From Scytonema sp035967975 (GTDB lineage Bacteria > Cyanobacteriota > Cyanobacteriia > Cyanobacteriales > Nostocaceae): a stretch of 64,000 nucleotides of DNA. The translations under genes were made by a program, and so were the position numbers. Below, in pieces: positions 1 through 8,720 of this stretch. The notes under the pieces are model-generated. The model was not told where the DNA came from. It ran no database searches and saw nothing but the letters and a program-made list of their open reading frames with translations. Within the stretch, counting starts at the first letter, position 1. Every line of letters begins with the position of its first letter. Location of the stretch: contig JAWQFQ010000024.1 in NCBI GenBank assembly GCA_035967975.1, positions 4,097 through 68,096 of the forward strand. Direction: 5' to 3'.

Positions 1-2473
1 AACGGGAGGGAGCTAATTTGTTTAGCAGTTCTGGAGGGAAGGTTAAAGCCTCATCAGAAAAAATATACTTTTGCAAAATTTCTAACGCCTGTCTTTGCTC
101 TTCCACTGGTACGGGTTCAAAAGGTAAAAGCCCTTCGGGATTATCTGCATGAACTCTATAAAAAGATTGACCACCAATGTACTTTGTAATATAGTAAATA
201 TTCTGAAAGTAGTTATTAAATACTGTCCCAAACTTTTCCTTCACCTCACTGAAACTTTCTCCAGAATTAGGATAATCTTTGTTTAATCGTTCCCACATTA
301 ATCGTGCGTTATCCAACTGCCACTGAGAATAAAGCAAAACATTACTGCTATTGTCCCATGCAGCAGCAGTGGGATCTAAATCCAAGACATCTTCATCTGT
401 AGAATAACTCAACTCCGGTTTGTAGGATTGCTTAGCTATTTCATCCAAAAAAGGTTTTTCTGCTATGGTTGATGCAGCTGCAAATGGTGTATATCCATAT
501 TGAATCACCCAATCATCATAGACTCCCACTTTACTTGGAAAATAATCTCCCTGTTTAATGCCTGAAGGTGCAATATTTGGTGGAATATAATCCATGACTG
601 ATGAAATCAGACCTTTAGTAGTAGTAATCTCAGTATTATTCATCTGTTCGGGAGTGAGCAGGGTACTACCACGAAAGTTGTGCCTTAAACCCAAAGTGTG
701 TCCTACTTCGTGGGCTATAATTAGGCGTAAATATTGATTTACATAGTCTTTTATCTGTTCGCTATTAGATGGTACATCGCGCAACAACGTCATCGCCAGT
801 GAACCAAAAGCAAACTGGTTAGCAGCTTCCATACCATAGCAAAGGTCAAATTCTCCTGCTAGTTTCGATAAACGGTTAGCTAAGTTCCCAGTTTCCTCAC
901 TCTCCTTGTTAGAATCCTCGTTTTTCATATCCAACCTTGATGAACAAAGAAGGCGATTTTGCATCAACTTTGATATGGAAGTCCGAGGTTGTGTTTGGCT
1001 TGGTTGCACAAGTTGGCGATAGTCATTTTTTAATGCTCGTATAAAGCTAGCATCTACTAAAATATCTGCATCTAAAATTTCTCCAGTCAATGGATTAACG
1101 CGGGATGGTCCTAGGGCAAAATATCCATCTACCGTGTTAATCCAGCGAATTGTATTGTAGCGGATATCTGCCGGGTCCCAATCAACATTATCTGGCATTT
1201 GCCGCACTTGAATAGCATCTTTAAATCCTGCTTTTTCAAAAGCTTGATTCCACATTAAGACGCCTTCTTTGATGGCATCACGATACTCTAAAGGTACAGC
1301 GTTATCAATCCAAAAAACAATGGGTTTTTTCGGTGGAGAAATGGTAGCAGTGGGGTCTTGCTTTTCCAAATTCCAACGGTTAATGTAGCGAACAAATGGT
1401 TCACTGCGGTTATCGTCCGATAAGTCTTGGTAAGCGGTAATAAAATATCCGACGCGATCGTCAGCTAGACGGGGTCGGTAATTGTTGTTTGGAAGTTGAG
1501 ACAAACTGTAGTGAACCCGCAGGGTAAAACCACGGCTATCAGGTAAAGCGTTATAACTCGATTTGGAACTTTCTTTTCCACTACGGGAGAAATTTAAAAC
1601 TGTCTCAATCTCCATGTTCAGAGGAAAAGCCTTCGCATTGCCAAAATATGATTTATCTGTACTTGGAGAAACTCCCAAACTGTAGGATAATCCTGCTAAG
1701 TCTGTAATTAACAGGTCGCTCAAGTCAATGAGAAGAGTTTTGCGTTCTGGATGAATGCTTTTAATGGCGACAGTGTAAAGAACTGAGTCACTAAAAGACC
1801 GGGCGAGCGATCGCCGTTGTGGATCTCCTTCACGGGTACGAAAATTGACATTACGAACGACAAATTGCAACTTCTTGTTTACCTGCTCAAAGTAAAACAA
1901 AAAATCTTGCAAAGGTAGACCACTATAAATCCCAGCCTCACCAATACCTGATTCTAACGTTGCTGTTGCCAAGAAATTTTTATTCAGTTGCTCTGGCTTA
2001 ATTTCCAGATAAATTTTATTCTCTTCCTTATTGCGATACAGGGTAAACAGCCCTTCCAGCTTTTCTGTATCTTTAATGACTTTGTCAAAGGACTCTAATT
2101 CCTGCTTTTTCGTCGCAGGTTTTGCGGTAGAGTCAGATTTTTTATCAGAGGATGCTAACTTTTCAGATTTGTTTAAATTTTTCTGTACTTGTAAAAATGG
2201 TTGCTGTTCGGATTTCTTAGTATCTTTAACTACCCAAATGAAAGGTTTACGCTGAGCTTGGTTGCGGTCAAGAACCCACAGCTGTTCCCGTCCCAATCCT
2301 GGGTAAGAAGTGGGGGATTTTGCTACCCCTACTCCTTCTACTTTCTCGACTCCCGACTCTCGCGTTTCTCGCTCTGTTGTGTTCGCAGCCAATGACTTAC
2401 CAGCAGTGAATGACACTCCTAAGAATAAACATTGTAACAAAACTGCATAATAAGTAAATTTCTTCATCCAATC
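1..2473 (-). CDS. Secreted zinc-dependent metalloprotease (DUF5117/DUF4953 type), partial
   Basis: The gene runs off the left edge, so its C-terminus is missing. About 820 codons are open. The reverse strand at about 675-720 reads HEVGHTLGLRHN, the extended HExxHxxGxxH zinc site of metzincins, and SVMDY follows about 30 residues later as the Met-turn. The N-terminal half matches the cyanobacterial metalloprotease family with DUF5117 and DUF4953 regions (from memory). A hydrophobic signal peptide is encoded near 2400-2458. The start is uncertain: the only in-frame start is TTG at 2473 behind a GGAG, giving an acidic, poor signal n-region. An ATG at 2469 that would give MKK is out of frame through a run of five A. 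Role inferred: extracytoplasmic protein degradation. Confidence 0.85.
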
Positions 2474-2964
2474 GGTCTCCGGCACATTGCTTCCTACTCT
2501 ATTTCTAATACCTGCAACACAAAGCTGCCTTCTCACTTGGGACTTGATACTGAAAAGGATTCTTGATAGCTTGTTAAGCTCATCCCCAGAGGGAATAGGC
2601 TTTTTTGCCACTTTTTGTAACAAAAATTTAACATTTTTTCAGTCCTCAAACCCATTCTTAAGCTTTACTGCGGTGTCTTACTGTAGTATTCTTCCCATTC
2701 ATTGCGTCAATAACACATATTACGTACTATTTTTACATCTAACTAAATAGAGATTTTTAAAAAACTGTTTAAAACACGTTATCTAGGGGGTTCATAAAAA
2801 GCTAAATCTTTATATTCAGCACAAAGGAGAGAAAATGTATAGACTATTACAAAAAAAGCGTTTCAATGAGAAGCCATCTTTTCAGAGTTGATATACAGTG
2901 GTCTAATATAGGACGGGCGGGGACGCCCGTACCACAAGATAGATAATTTATTGATTGGAAATCC
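2474..2964. other. Intergenic region
   Basis: This 490-base AT-rich gap lies upstream of the metalloprotease and downstream of the phosphodiesterase gene, both on the minus strand. It should carry the metalloprotease promoter, but I could not pick one out. The only clear structure is a short palindromic dispersed repeat at 2911-2938. Open frames here are short and have no recognisable product. Confidence 0.5.
2911..2938. repeat. Dispersed palindromic repeat, copy 1
   Basis: The sequence GGACGGGCGGGGACGCCCGT is followed by ACCACAAG. It folds as GACGGGCG against CGCCCGT with almost no loop. The same unit occurs in reverse orientation at 60003-60028, also between genes. Two GC-rich copies 57 kb apart in AT-rich spacers indicate a genome-wide short interspersed repeat of the kind common in cyanobacteria. 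Confidence 0.75.
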
Positions 2965-4320
2965 CTAAAAGCGATACGCTAAAAATGGAATCAACATCTC
3001 CTCACGACTTAAACCGCCGTGAATCCCTTTGTAATGTAATTTGCTGTCGTCATCAAGACAAACCCACCCATTGGGAGAAATCAGAATCAATTCTCCAATG
3101 CGATCGCTGCTTTCAGTACCAAGCGGACAACCAGGTAATCCAAACAACCCCAGTTCAACAGCAACAGCCTTAGTAACTACCAAAAAGTTGTCCGAAAGAT
3201 ACCGTTGAACATAATCTATCACAGCCACTTCTCGACCTGGTTTAGTATAAAAAAAGCAGGCTCGCGATTCACTTATAGCTGGGACAAACAGATGTTGAGT
3301 GATACCGGGATGTTTATTAAGCCATAAAATTTTACCAGGGTCAAAACATCGCTGACCGTGATCTGCTACAAGTAATAGAACAACATCATCACGACCAGCC
3401 AAAGGTTCAAATAATTCTCTTTTTAATGAAAAATCCAGAGCAGCAACTTCGGCTCGGTAACAAGAACTGAGAGGACCGAAAACATGACCAGCGTTGTCTA
3501 TATTCGGCAGATACATATAAGTAAAACTTTTAGATTGGTTGCTCTTGGTTTGTAAACGTTCCCGTAACTGAGCAAAACCATCAGTTGGAGTTAGATAACT
3601 GATATAGTGACCAGACCCAGCCCGAGAGCCAGCGGTAGTGAAACGGCTGATACCAGAATCTTTATACTGATGAAAGTTGATAATTTCTACACATATCCCT
3701 GCTTGCTCTAAAAGCTGATATATATTAGGCACAGGAAGCAAGGTCTTTGGATTAAGTTGATTCTCCGAATATGGTGTTGGAGTAGGAGCAATACTCGGTC
3801 TCAAACCAATGAGATTGACAAGACTTCCAAGTTCTTGGAGATAGAGATGAGTACACACAATCCCATGTTGGGCTGGTGCATGGGCTGTTGCGGCTGAAGA
3901 AAGCGCTGTGACTGTCATGGTCGGAAAAACGGAAGTCGCAGGTATAAAAAAATTATTTGTTTGTACGCAGGCTTCAGCTAATCCGGGTGCATCTCCTGAT
4001 TGCATAACTGTTCGGAGTTGGTCATAACCCAAAGCATCAACTAACAGCATAACTACATGATGAATAGGTGCTTGATGCAGCCAACTTTTCCAAGTTTCCG
4101 TTATTTCCGATACACCTAAAATCTCTGGGTTAAAAGGCGGTAATATAGTCTGTTGCTTTAAAGACAGTGATTCAGGGTGCAATAACTCCATTACAACAGA
4201 GGCTATATTTCCAAGTCCCAAACCATCATAGCTAGGTCGTAAGGCATCATAACCAAACGCTAATGGTAATTTTTGCCTAGCTACTAGAGCCTTTTCGGCT
4301 AGAGTTACTATGTCAGCCAT
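2965..4320 (-). CDS. Type I phosphodiesterase/nucleotide pyrophosphatase family protein
   Basis: A 451-aa protein of the alkaline phosphatase superfamily. The metal-binding motifs appear in order: MLLVDALGYD near residue 92, SVFPTMTV near residue 130 with the likely Ser/Thr nucleophile, GHVFGP near residue 278, LLVADHGQ near residue 317, and a late GIHGGLSREE near residue 435 supplying a further metal-binding His. No signal peptide or membrane segment is visible, so it is probably cytoplasmic or peripheral. Family members hydrolyse phosphodiester or pyrophosphate bonds; the substrate here is unknown. It is followed after 25 bases, in the upstream direction, by a small membrane protein gene on the same strand, so the two may be co-transcribed. 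Confidence 0.85.
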   Translation of the reverse strand: MADIVTLAEKALVARQKLPLAFGYDALRPSYDGLGLGNIASVVMELLHPESLSLKQQTILPPFNPEILGVSEITETWKSWLHQAPIHHVVMLLVDALGYDQLRTVMQSGDAPGLAEACVQTNNFFIPATSVFPTMTVTALSSAATAHAPAQHGIVCTHLYLQELGSLVNLIGLRPSIAPTPTPYSENQLNPKTLLPVPNIYQLLEQAGICVEIINFHQYKDSGISRFTTAGSRAGSGHYISYLTPTDGFAQLRERLQTKSNQSKSFTYMYLPNIDNAGHVFGPLSSCYRAEVAALDFSLKRELFEPLAGRDDVVLLLVADHGQRCFDPGKILWLNKHPGITQHLFVPAISESRACFFYTKPGREVAVIDYVQRYLSDNFLVVTKAVAVELGLFGLPGCPLGTESSDRIGELILISPNGWVCLDDDSKLHYKGIHGGLSREEMLIPFLAYRF

Positions 4321-4345
4321 TCCCGTTTTTAGAGATACGCCGCAA

Positions 4346-4747
4346 TTATTCTATAACATTGTTATTCCTAATTTGATAACGCATCAACTTTCTAATATCT
4401 TCTATCTCCAATCCCAACTCTCGGCTAATCGCTACTTCAACTTCGCTAGCTTCTGTCACCGGAAACTCAAATACCAGTTCTTTTAAGCTTCGAGAAGCTG
4501 TTCTAACTTTGACTATAGAAACACCTTGATGCGTATCTATGTCTGCTGTAATTGAGAGTATAACTGTCTTGCGTTTTTGCGGAAGCTCTGTATTATTTTT
4601 TACATATGTTGTGGGTTTAGCACGACTCAGGATTCCGTCCATAACGAAACCCCCACCCATCCAAAAAGCCAATCCAATAAGTGGTAACGGTAACCAAAAC
4701 TCTAATCCCAATTTTAATCCTAGTTTAAACCCCTTATAAGGAGTCAT
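4346..4747 (-). CDS. Small single-pass membrane protein, unknown function
   Basis: A 133-aa protein with one hydrophobic segment at about residues 15-37 (WLPLPLIGLAFWMGGGFVMDG), then a basic stretch and a soluble domain of about 85 residues rich in charged residues. I do not recognise the family. The soluble part ends in an acidic, helical-looking tail (LGLEIEDIRKLMRYQI). It sits directly upstream of the phosphodiesterase-family gene on the same strand and just outside the tnpB element. An AGGGG-type ribosome site lies about 9 bases before the ATG. Confidence 0.6.
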   Translation of the reverse strand: MTPYKGFKLGLKLGLEFWLPLPLIGLAFWMGGGFVMDGILSRAKPTTYVKNNTELPQKRKTVILSITADIDTHQGVSIVKVRTASRSLKELVFEFPVTEASEVEVAISRELGLEIEDIRKLMRYQIRNNNVIE

Positions 4748-4775
4748 ACATTTAACCCCTTACACGTTTGACATC

Positions 4776-4798
4776 TCCCCTCCTTAAAATAGAGGGGA
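4776..4798 (-). ncRNA. Right-end hairpin, probable 3' part of the TnpB guide RNA
   Basis: TCCCCTC pairs with GAGGGGA around a nine-base loop, starting a few bases beyond the tnpB stop codon. In IS605 elements the guide (omega) RNA covers the 3' end of tnpB and the right end, and the guide is read from flanking DNA. By that rule the guide would come from about 4750-4770. This is inferred from position only. Confidence 0.45.
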
Positions 4799-4800
4799 TT

Positions 4801-6198
4801 CTACATGGATGTTGCTCCGTGGGCTAAAGCCACACTCCGCAACTTTGTGCGAAATGTTTTCTTTAGATCATTGAACAAATCATACCGATGCGGCAGTGTC
4901 ATGGCTGCTCTACCCAGCTTGACTAGACTTACACCTAGCTGACTGGCTACTTTTCTTAGTATATTTCCAGCGGCATTGCAGTCTGCATTTATACAAACAT
5001 CTTGAGCAGTAACATACATCCCACGTTTTACCCTTTTGCCTGAAGGTTTCCATCCTGCGGGTTTTTCACCATGCTTGTAGAGGCTGTCTTCATCTAGGTA
5101 AGACGCAACTGAGGTATATGCTTCTTCAGTAATTGTGAGTACTATTCCGTACTCTGGACAAAGTTGTTTTAATCGTTCAATTAACCGTCCTGTGGGTATG
5201 GGAACAAAGTTTTGATTGTTGCGCTTGCCCATATCAGAGCCGACTTTTTGACCTTCATTCCAGCCAATAACGAGATTACCAACACGGTCATGCAAGCATT
5301 GGTTAATGATAAACCTAGCAGCTTTATTGATTGCATCACGCATTTGGTTATTCCGCTGGCGCTGTACCCTATCTAGGTTAGAGTCCCAGTAAAATTCGGA
5401 TTTCCCTTGTTTATATTTTGCAACCAGACGGCAGTAGCCTTGGTTCATTGACTTAAGTTTTCTGCCATCAATAATTAAACTACGTCCAAGAGTTGAAACG
5501 CCAGTTAACCAATTCGTTCCCCCGTGATCAAATGCCCATGCTTGAGAATAATCTAAATCTGGATTACAAGAAATTGGTTGTTTTCCATCATCTATTACCC
5601 AATCAATCCACAACTCTCCAAAGTATGGACGAATTGTTACTTCCTTTACCCAATCGGAATCAATAAATTCTGGTATTGGTAAAGCGATTTCAGTTAGCAA
5701 ATGCGGTTTGGTTTCTCGACTGATTGACGGATAAAAACACCCGTCTTTATAATTGAGTGCTTGACGTGGAAAAGTAACTGCTGCTAATCCTCCTTTCTGG
5801 CGATATTTGGGTAGTGATGGTTTGTCAACCTCACCTTTGTAATATGCGGTTACCAACCCGTTGTAACTAGTAATTGACTCACCTACAAGCTTTAATGTTT
5901 GCTGTGCAGACTGCGCTGCCAGAGCTTTGTAATGCTCGTTTTGCTTGAGTATCCTATCCAGTTCTGGGTAAGCTGTTTGGCATTTGTAAGTCTTCCATCC
6001 ATACCGCAATTCATCATCTTTCCAATAAGTTGTCAAAGCATTTTCAGACTCTTCTAACCTAGAGTAGTGTGTTTGACGGGTATGGTAAATTGCACAATTA
6101 ATTAAACTATTCGCGTGCTGACATTGGTCTACCCAAAACGCTTTTTCTTCTTCCGTAAACCTGGCTCTTACAGGGATTGTTTTGTACAGTTGACTCAC
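4801..6198 (-). CDS. tnpB: RNA-guided endonuclease TnpB (IS605 OrfB family)
   Basis: A 465-aa protein with the RuvC-like residues of TnpB: Asp in AFDHGGTNW (about residue 225), Glu in VIGWNEGQ (about residue 315) and Asp in INADCNAAGNIL (about residue 412). TnpB cuts DNA next to a transposon-associated motif using a guide RNA from the element's right end. The usual CxxC...CxxC zinc finger between RuvC-II and RuvC-III is absent, replaced by YTSVASYLDEDSLYKHG, as in one cyanobacterial subgroup. The first in-frame start is GTG at 6198; a perfect AGGAG touches it directly, leaving no normal spacing. A stop codon lies two codons upstream, so no longer start exists. Confidence 0.93.
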   Translation of the reverse strand: MSQLYKTIPVRARFTEEEKAFWVDQCQHANSLINCAIYHTRQTHYSRLEESENALTTYWKDDELRYGWKTYKCQTAYPELDRILKQNEHYKALAAQSAQQTLKLVGESITSYNGLVTAYYKGEVDKPSLPKYRQKGGLAAVTFPRQALNYKDGCFYPSISRETKPHLLTEIALPIPEFIDSDWVKEVTIRPYFGELWIDWVIDDGKQPISCNPDLDYSQAWAFDHGGTNWLTGVSTLGRSLIIDGRKLKSMNQGYCRLVAKYKQGKSEFYWDSNLDRVQRQRNNQMRDAINKAARFIINQCLHDRVGNLVIGWNEGQKVGSDMGKRNNQNFVPIPTGRLIERLKQLCPEYGIVLTITEEAYTSVASYLDEDSLYKHGEKPAGWKPSGKRVKRGMYVTAQDVCINADCNAAGNILRKVASQLGVSLVKLGRAAMTLPHRYDLFNDLKKTFRTKLRSVALAHGATSM

Positions 6199-6247
6199 CT
6201 CCTAGTTGTTTGCTATTCTTTATCTAGCATACACGTCACTGCTAAAT

Positions 6248-6430
6248 ATGTCAAGGAAAAAAGGTATAAAAGGTCAAAAAAATGTACCAATACTTTATGA
6301 TGAAGTGAAAGAGCGCCATACAATTCTCCTAACTCCAACGGCATGGATGAAATTAAAGTCTATGGCTGAAGTGAGAGACATTAGCATCAGTGAAGTTATT
6401 GAGAATTGGGCAAGAGAGACAACAGGTTAA
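6248..6430 (+). CDS. Small ribbon-helix-helix-like protein of the tnpB element
   Basis: A 60-aa protein, basic at the N-terminus (MSRKKGIKGQKN), with a beta-like stretch (ERHTILLTPTAWMKLK) and a C-terminal helix pair (DISISEVIENWARE). This layout resembles CopG/MetJ-type DNA-binding proteins. It diverges from tnpB with about 50 bases between the starts and lies inside the element's terminal hairpins, so it probably travels with it. The ATG at 6248 is preferred; an upstream in-frame ATG at 6206 would overlap the shared promoter. Its job is not known; control of tnpB or guide RNA expression is a guess. Confidence 0.65.
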   Translation: MSRKKGIKGQKNVPILYDEVKERHTILLTPTAWMKLKSMAEVRDISISEVIENWARETTG

Positions 6431-6448
6431 AACCTGTTGAGTCAGGTT
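6421..6448. repeat. Palindrome overlapping the small gene's stop codon
   Basis: AACAGGTT-AA-AACCTGTT at 6421-6438 is a perfect palindrome. Its right half can instead pair as AACCTG/CAGGTT with 6443-6448. It covers the TAA of the 60-aa gene and lies next to the element's left-end hairpin. It may be part of the transposon end or a terminator. Confidence 0.55.
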
Positions 6449-6452
6449 TCAT

Positions 6453-6473
6453 CCCCTGGTTAAAACACAGGGG
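6453..6473. repeat. Left-end hairpin of the IS605-like element
   Basis: CCCCTG pairs with CAGGGG around a nine-base loop. It mirrors the hairpin at 4777-4797 in stem length, loop length and loop sequence. In IS605 elements such hairpins are recognised by TnpA. Confidence 0.6.
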
Positions 6474-6506
6474 TTCTCACCCTCCCACTATCTTTTTGAT
6501 AGAATC

Positions 6507-7190
6507 ATGCTAATTTTATTGGTGGAAGACGATATAGCTCAATTGGAGCCATTAAAAGCCGCGCTGACTAAAGCAGGACATACCGTAGATGCCATAGAAG
6601 ATGGGGAAACAGCCCAATGGCTTATATCTCAAAAGGATTATGATTTACTTATTCTAGACTGGATGTTACCAAAGGTGAGTGGGATTGACCTATGTCAAGA
6701 CTATCGCAGAGCGGGAAAAACGGCTCCAGTCGTGATGCTGACTGCTAAAGATAGCACCTCTGATAAAGTTTATGGTTTAGATGCTGGTGCTGATGATTAC
6801 TTAGTAAAACCAATTGATATTATAGAACTGTTAGCCAGGGTAAGAGCACTCAGACGGCGCTCTCCACTGTGGCAAGGAGACAAGCTCTCCTTGGCTGATT
6901 TACATTTAGATTTAACTAACCTGACTATTGAGCGCAATCAAGTCAAAACTCAGTTATCAGGACGGGAGTTTCAACTGATGGAATACCTGATGCGCCACCC
7001 CCGTCAAATTCTATCTCACACTCAAATTGAACAAACTCTGTGGGGATGGGGAACCGAACCTGAAAGCAATGCTGTCACAACACTGGTACGGCGATTGCGA
7101 CAACGCCTGCAAATAGTTGACGCTAAAGATTGGTTAGAAAATGTCTATGGTATGGGCTACCGCCTCAACGTCCCCGAAAACAAATCATAA
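6507..7190 (+). CDS. rppA: OmpR/PhoB-family response regulator, RppA-like
   Basis: A 227-aa protein with a receiver domain (residues 1-117): acidic pair VEDD, phospho-acceptor Asp in LLILDWMLP (about residue 51), Thr in VVMLTAKD and Lys in YLVKPID. A winged-helix DNA-binding domain follows (about 125-222). The sequence resembles cyanobacterial RppA. In Synechocystis the orthologous pair has been described both as RppA/RppB (redox) and NrsR/NrsS (nickel). The kinase gene follows after 33 bases. Its stop codon lies inside the first unit of a CATAATT tandem repeat that fills the gap. The RppA assignment is from memory. Confidence 0.85.
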   Translation: MLILLVEDDIAQLEPLKAALTKAGHTVDAIEDGETAQWLISQKDYDLLILDWMLPKVSGIDLCQDYRRAGKTAPVVMLTAKDSTSDKVYGLDAGADDYLVKPIDIIELLARVRALRRRSPLWQGDKLSLADLHLDLTNLTIERNQVKTQLSGREFQLMEYLMRHPRQILSHTQIEQTLWGWGTEPESNAVTTLVRRLRQRLQIVDAKDWLENVYGMGYRLNVPENKS

Positions 7191-7220
7191 TTCATAATTC
7201 ATAATTCATAATTCATAATT
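7186..7220. repeat. Five tandem heptamers (CATAATT)
   Basis: Five exact head-to-tail copies of CATAATT begin inside the last codons of the response regulator, supply its TAA, and end three bases before the ATG of the histidine kinase. Such short tandem repeats are typical of filamentous cyanobacterial genomes. Confidence 0.95.
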
Positions 7221-7223
7221 CCT

Positions 7224-8513
7224 ATGTTTATTCGTAGTCGCCGCAATTTGGCATACTTATTCACTTTATCAATGGGGAGTATCTTCATTGTATTTGCTGG
7301 CGTAGCCTATGCCCTGGTTGTTCAGCAGCAACTTCAGGCGTTTGATGAAAGGCTTTATAGAGCATGCAAAATGATTGTGGGAAACTCACAGCCTCGACCA
7401 TATAATAAACGATCGCCACTGGAACGAAAGGATAGCTCCATTTTTAGCGATTCATTACCAACAATGAATACTGATTTTGTCTATGTCCGCTTGTACGATC
7501 CCAATAAACTATTAGTAAGTTATATTGGTACGCCCGGAACAAGCATTTTAAAGAACAATCTTGGTTTTCAAACTCTTAAAATCAAAGGCTATCAAGAAAA
7601 AGAGGATTCTAACCAAGAATGGATTCGTGAATTAACGATACAAGTTTTACAAAATAATTTAGTTGTTGGTTATCTTCAAATAGCTGTTTCTCTGACCTCT
7701 TTACGTGAAACCTTAAATAGAGCTAGGTTATTTTTAACACTAGGGGTACCAGTAACTTTAGGGTTGATTGGTATAACTGGCTGGTTTTTAGGGGGACTTG
7801 CGATGCAACCAGCTATTCAATCCTACCGTCAATTACAACGCTTTACAGCAGATGCTTCTCATGAATTACGCGCTCCTGTCGCTGCTATTTTAAGTAATTC
7901 ACAAGTTGCTTTAATGCCACCTTATGATGAAGAAGAGCAGCGTTTTCGTTTAGAAAATATTGTAGAAATTGCTAAATCCATGAGCAATCTGCTCAACAAT
8001 TTGCTGTTTCTCGCTCGTCGCGATGGACCGTTTGACCCCGCAACACTTAAGACAATTGACCTGGTTAAACTCTTACAACCCTTATCTGAGGAATATCAGC
8101 GACAAGCAGCTACACAAAATTTGAATTTTCATTTCCACTTCACAGAACAAGCCGTACAATTAAAGGCTGATGCGGATTTATTAAAACAGGCAGTTGTAAA
8201 TTTACTTAACAATGCGTTTAAGTACACTTCTGAAGGTGGTACAGTCTCGTTAAGGCTATTGACACAATCTCACCGCGCTATTATCCAAGTAGAAGATAAT
8301 GGCATTGGCATTGCAAAAGAACACTTACCCCATATCTTTGAACGCTTTTACCGGGTGGATACAGTGCGATCGCGTCAAACAGGCGGTTTCGGTTTAGGAT
8401 TGGCAATTGTCCAGCAAATCGTACAAGCACACAGGGGAAATATTACTGCTAAAAGTTTACCAGACCAAGGTTCCACTTTCCAAATAGAATTACCACTTAG
8501 GATGAATGGATAG
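7224..8513 (+). CDS. rppB: Two-component sensor histidine kinase, RppB-like
   Basis: A 429-aa membrane kinase. Transmembrane segments lie at about residues 10-31 and 170-192, enclosing a periplasmic sensor region of about 135 residues. The HisKA phospho-acceptor is in DASHELRAPVAA (about residue 213). The ATPase domain shows the N-box NLLNNAFKYT, G1 DNGIGIA, F-box FERFYRVD and G2 GGFGLGLAI. It should phosphorylate the response regulator just upstream. The gene begins immediately after a heptamer repeat and no Shine-Dalgarno sequence is visible. The periplasmic domain lacks an obvious metal-binding His cluster. RppB naming rests on gene order and general similarity; the signal sensed here is unknown. 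Confidence 0.85.
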   Translation: MFIRSRRNLAYLFTLSMGSIFIVFAGVAYALVVQQQLQAFDERLYRACKMIVGNSQPRPYNKRSPLERKDSSIFSDSLPTMNTDFVYVRLYDPNKLLVSYIGTPGTSILKNNLGFQTLKIKGYQEKEDSNQEWIRELTIQVLQNNLVVGYLQIAVSLTSLRETLNRARLFLTLGVPVTLGLIGITGWFLGGLAMQPAIQSYRQLQRFTADASHELRAPVAAILSNSQVALMPPYDEEEQRFRLENIVEIAKSMSNLLNNLLFLARRDGPFDPATLKTIDLVKLLQPLSEEYQRQAATQNLNFHFHFTEQAVQLKADADLLKQAVVNLLNNAFKYTSEGGTVSLRLLTQSHRAIIQVEDNGIGIAKEHLPHIFERFYRVDTVRSRQTGGFGLGLAIVQQIVQAHRGNITAKSLPDQGSTFQIELPLRMNG

Positions 8514-8538
8514 TAGATAGTTGTTAGTGTAAAGGAAT

Positions 8539-8634
8539 AATAAAGTTGAACAATTTGAAGCTTGAAAACCTTGATTTTTCGTTGAGGTTCACGCCCAACC
8601 AGAAAATAAAGTTGAACAATTTGAAGCTTGAAAA
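8539..8634. repeat. Direct repeat of 30 bases in the spacer
   Basis: The sequence beginning AATAAAGTTGAACAATTTGA occurs at 8539-8568 and again, identically, at 8605-8634. The offset is 66 bases. It lies between two convergent genes (the kinase and the ABC ATPase). No inverted repeats or coding sequence accompany it. Confidence 0.85.
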
Positions 8635-8720
8635 AGAATCAACCTACGTTTTCTTCAACACAATTGCCTCAAAGTCAAATAAAAAAGTCGAAAAATAAAG
8701 CAGTTATCAATTATTAGTAC

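Larger units (their letters stand above)
4771..6480. mobile_element. IS200/IS605-like element carrying tnpB but no tnpA
   Basis: The element is defined by two matching subterminal hairpins that enclose tnpB and a small divergent gene. One is CCCCTC/GAGGGG at 4777-4797 and the other CCCCTG/CAGGGG at 6453-6473, both with a nine-base loop of similar sequence (CTTAAAATA and GTTAAAACA). IS200/IS605 elements end in hairpins rather than inverted repeats. No Y1 transposase (tnpA) is present, so the element cannot move unless TnpA is supplied in trans. Exact ends cannot be fixed without an empty-site comparison. Confidence 0.7.

Noticed and set aside
2487..2750. 87-codon open frame in the spacer before the metalloprotease
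   Set aside because: No ribosome site, no recognisable family, and composition like the surrounding AT-rich spacer.
7186..7220. Heptamer and octamer tandem repeats as a CRISPR array
   Set aside because: Units are 7-8 bases and directly adjacent, without spacers, and no cas genes are present.
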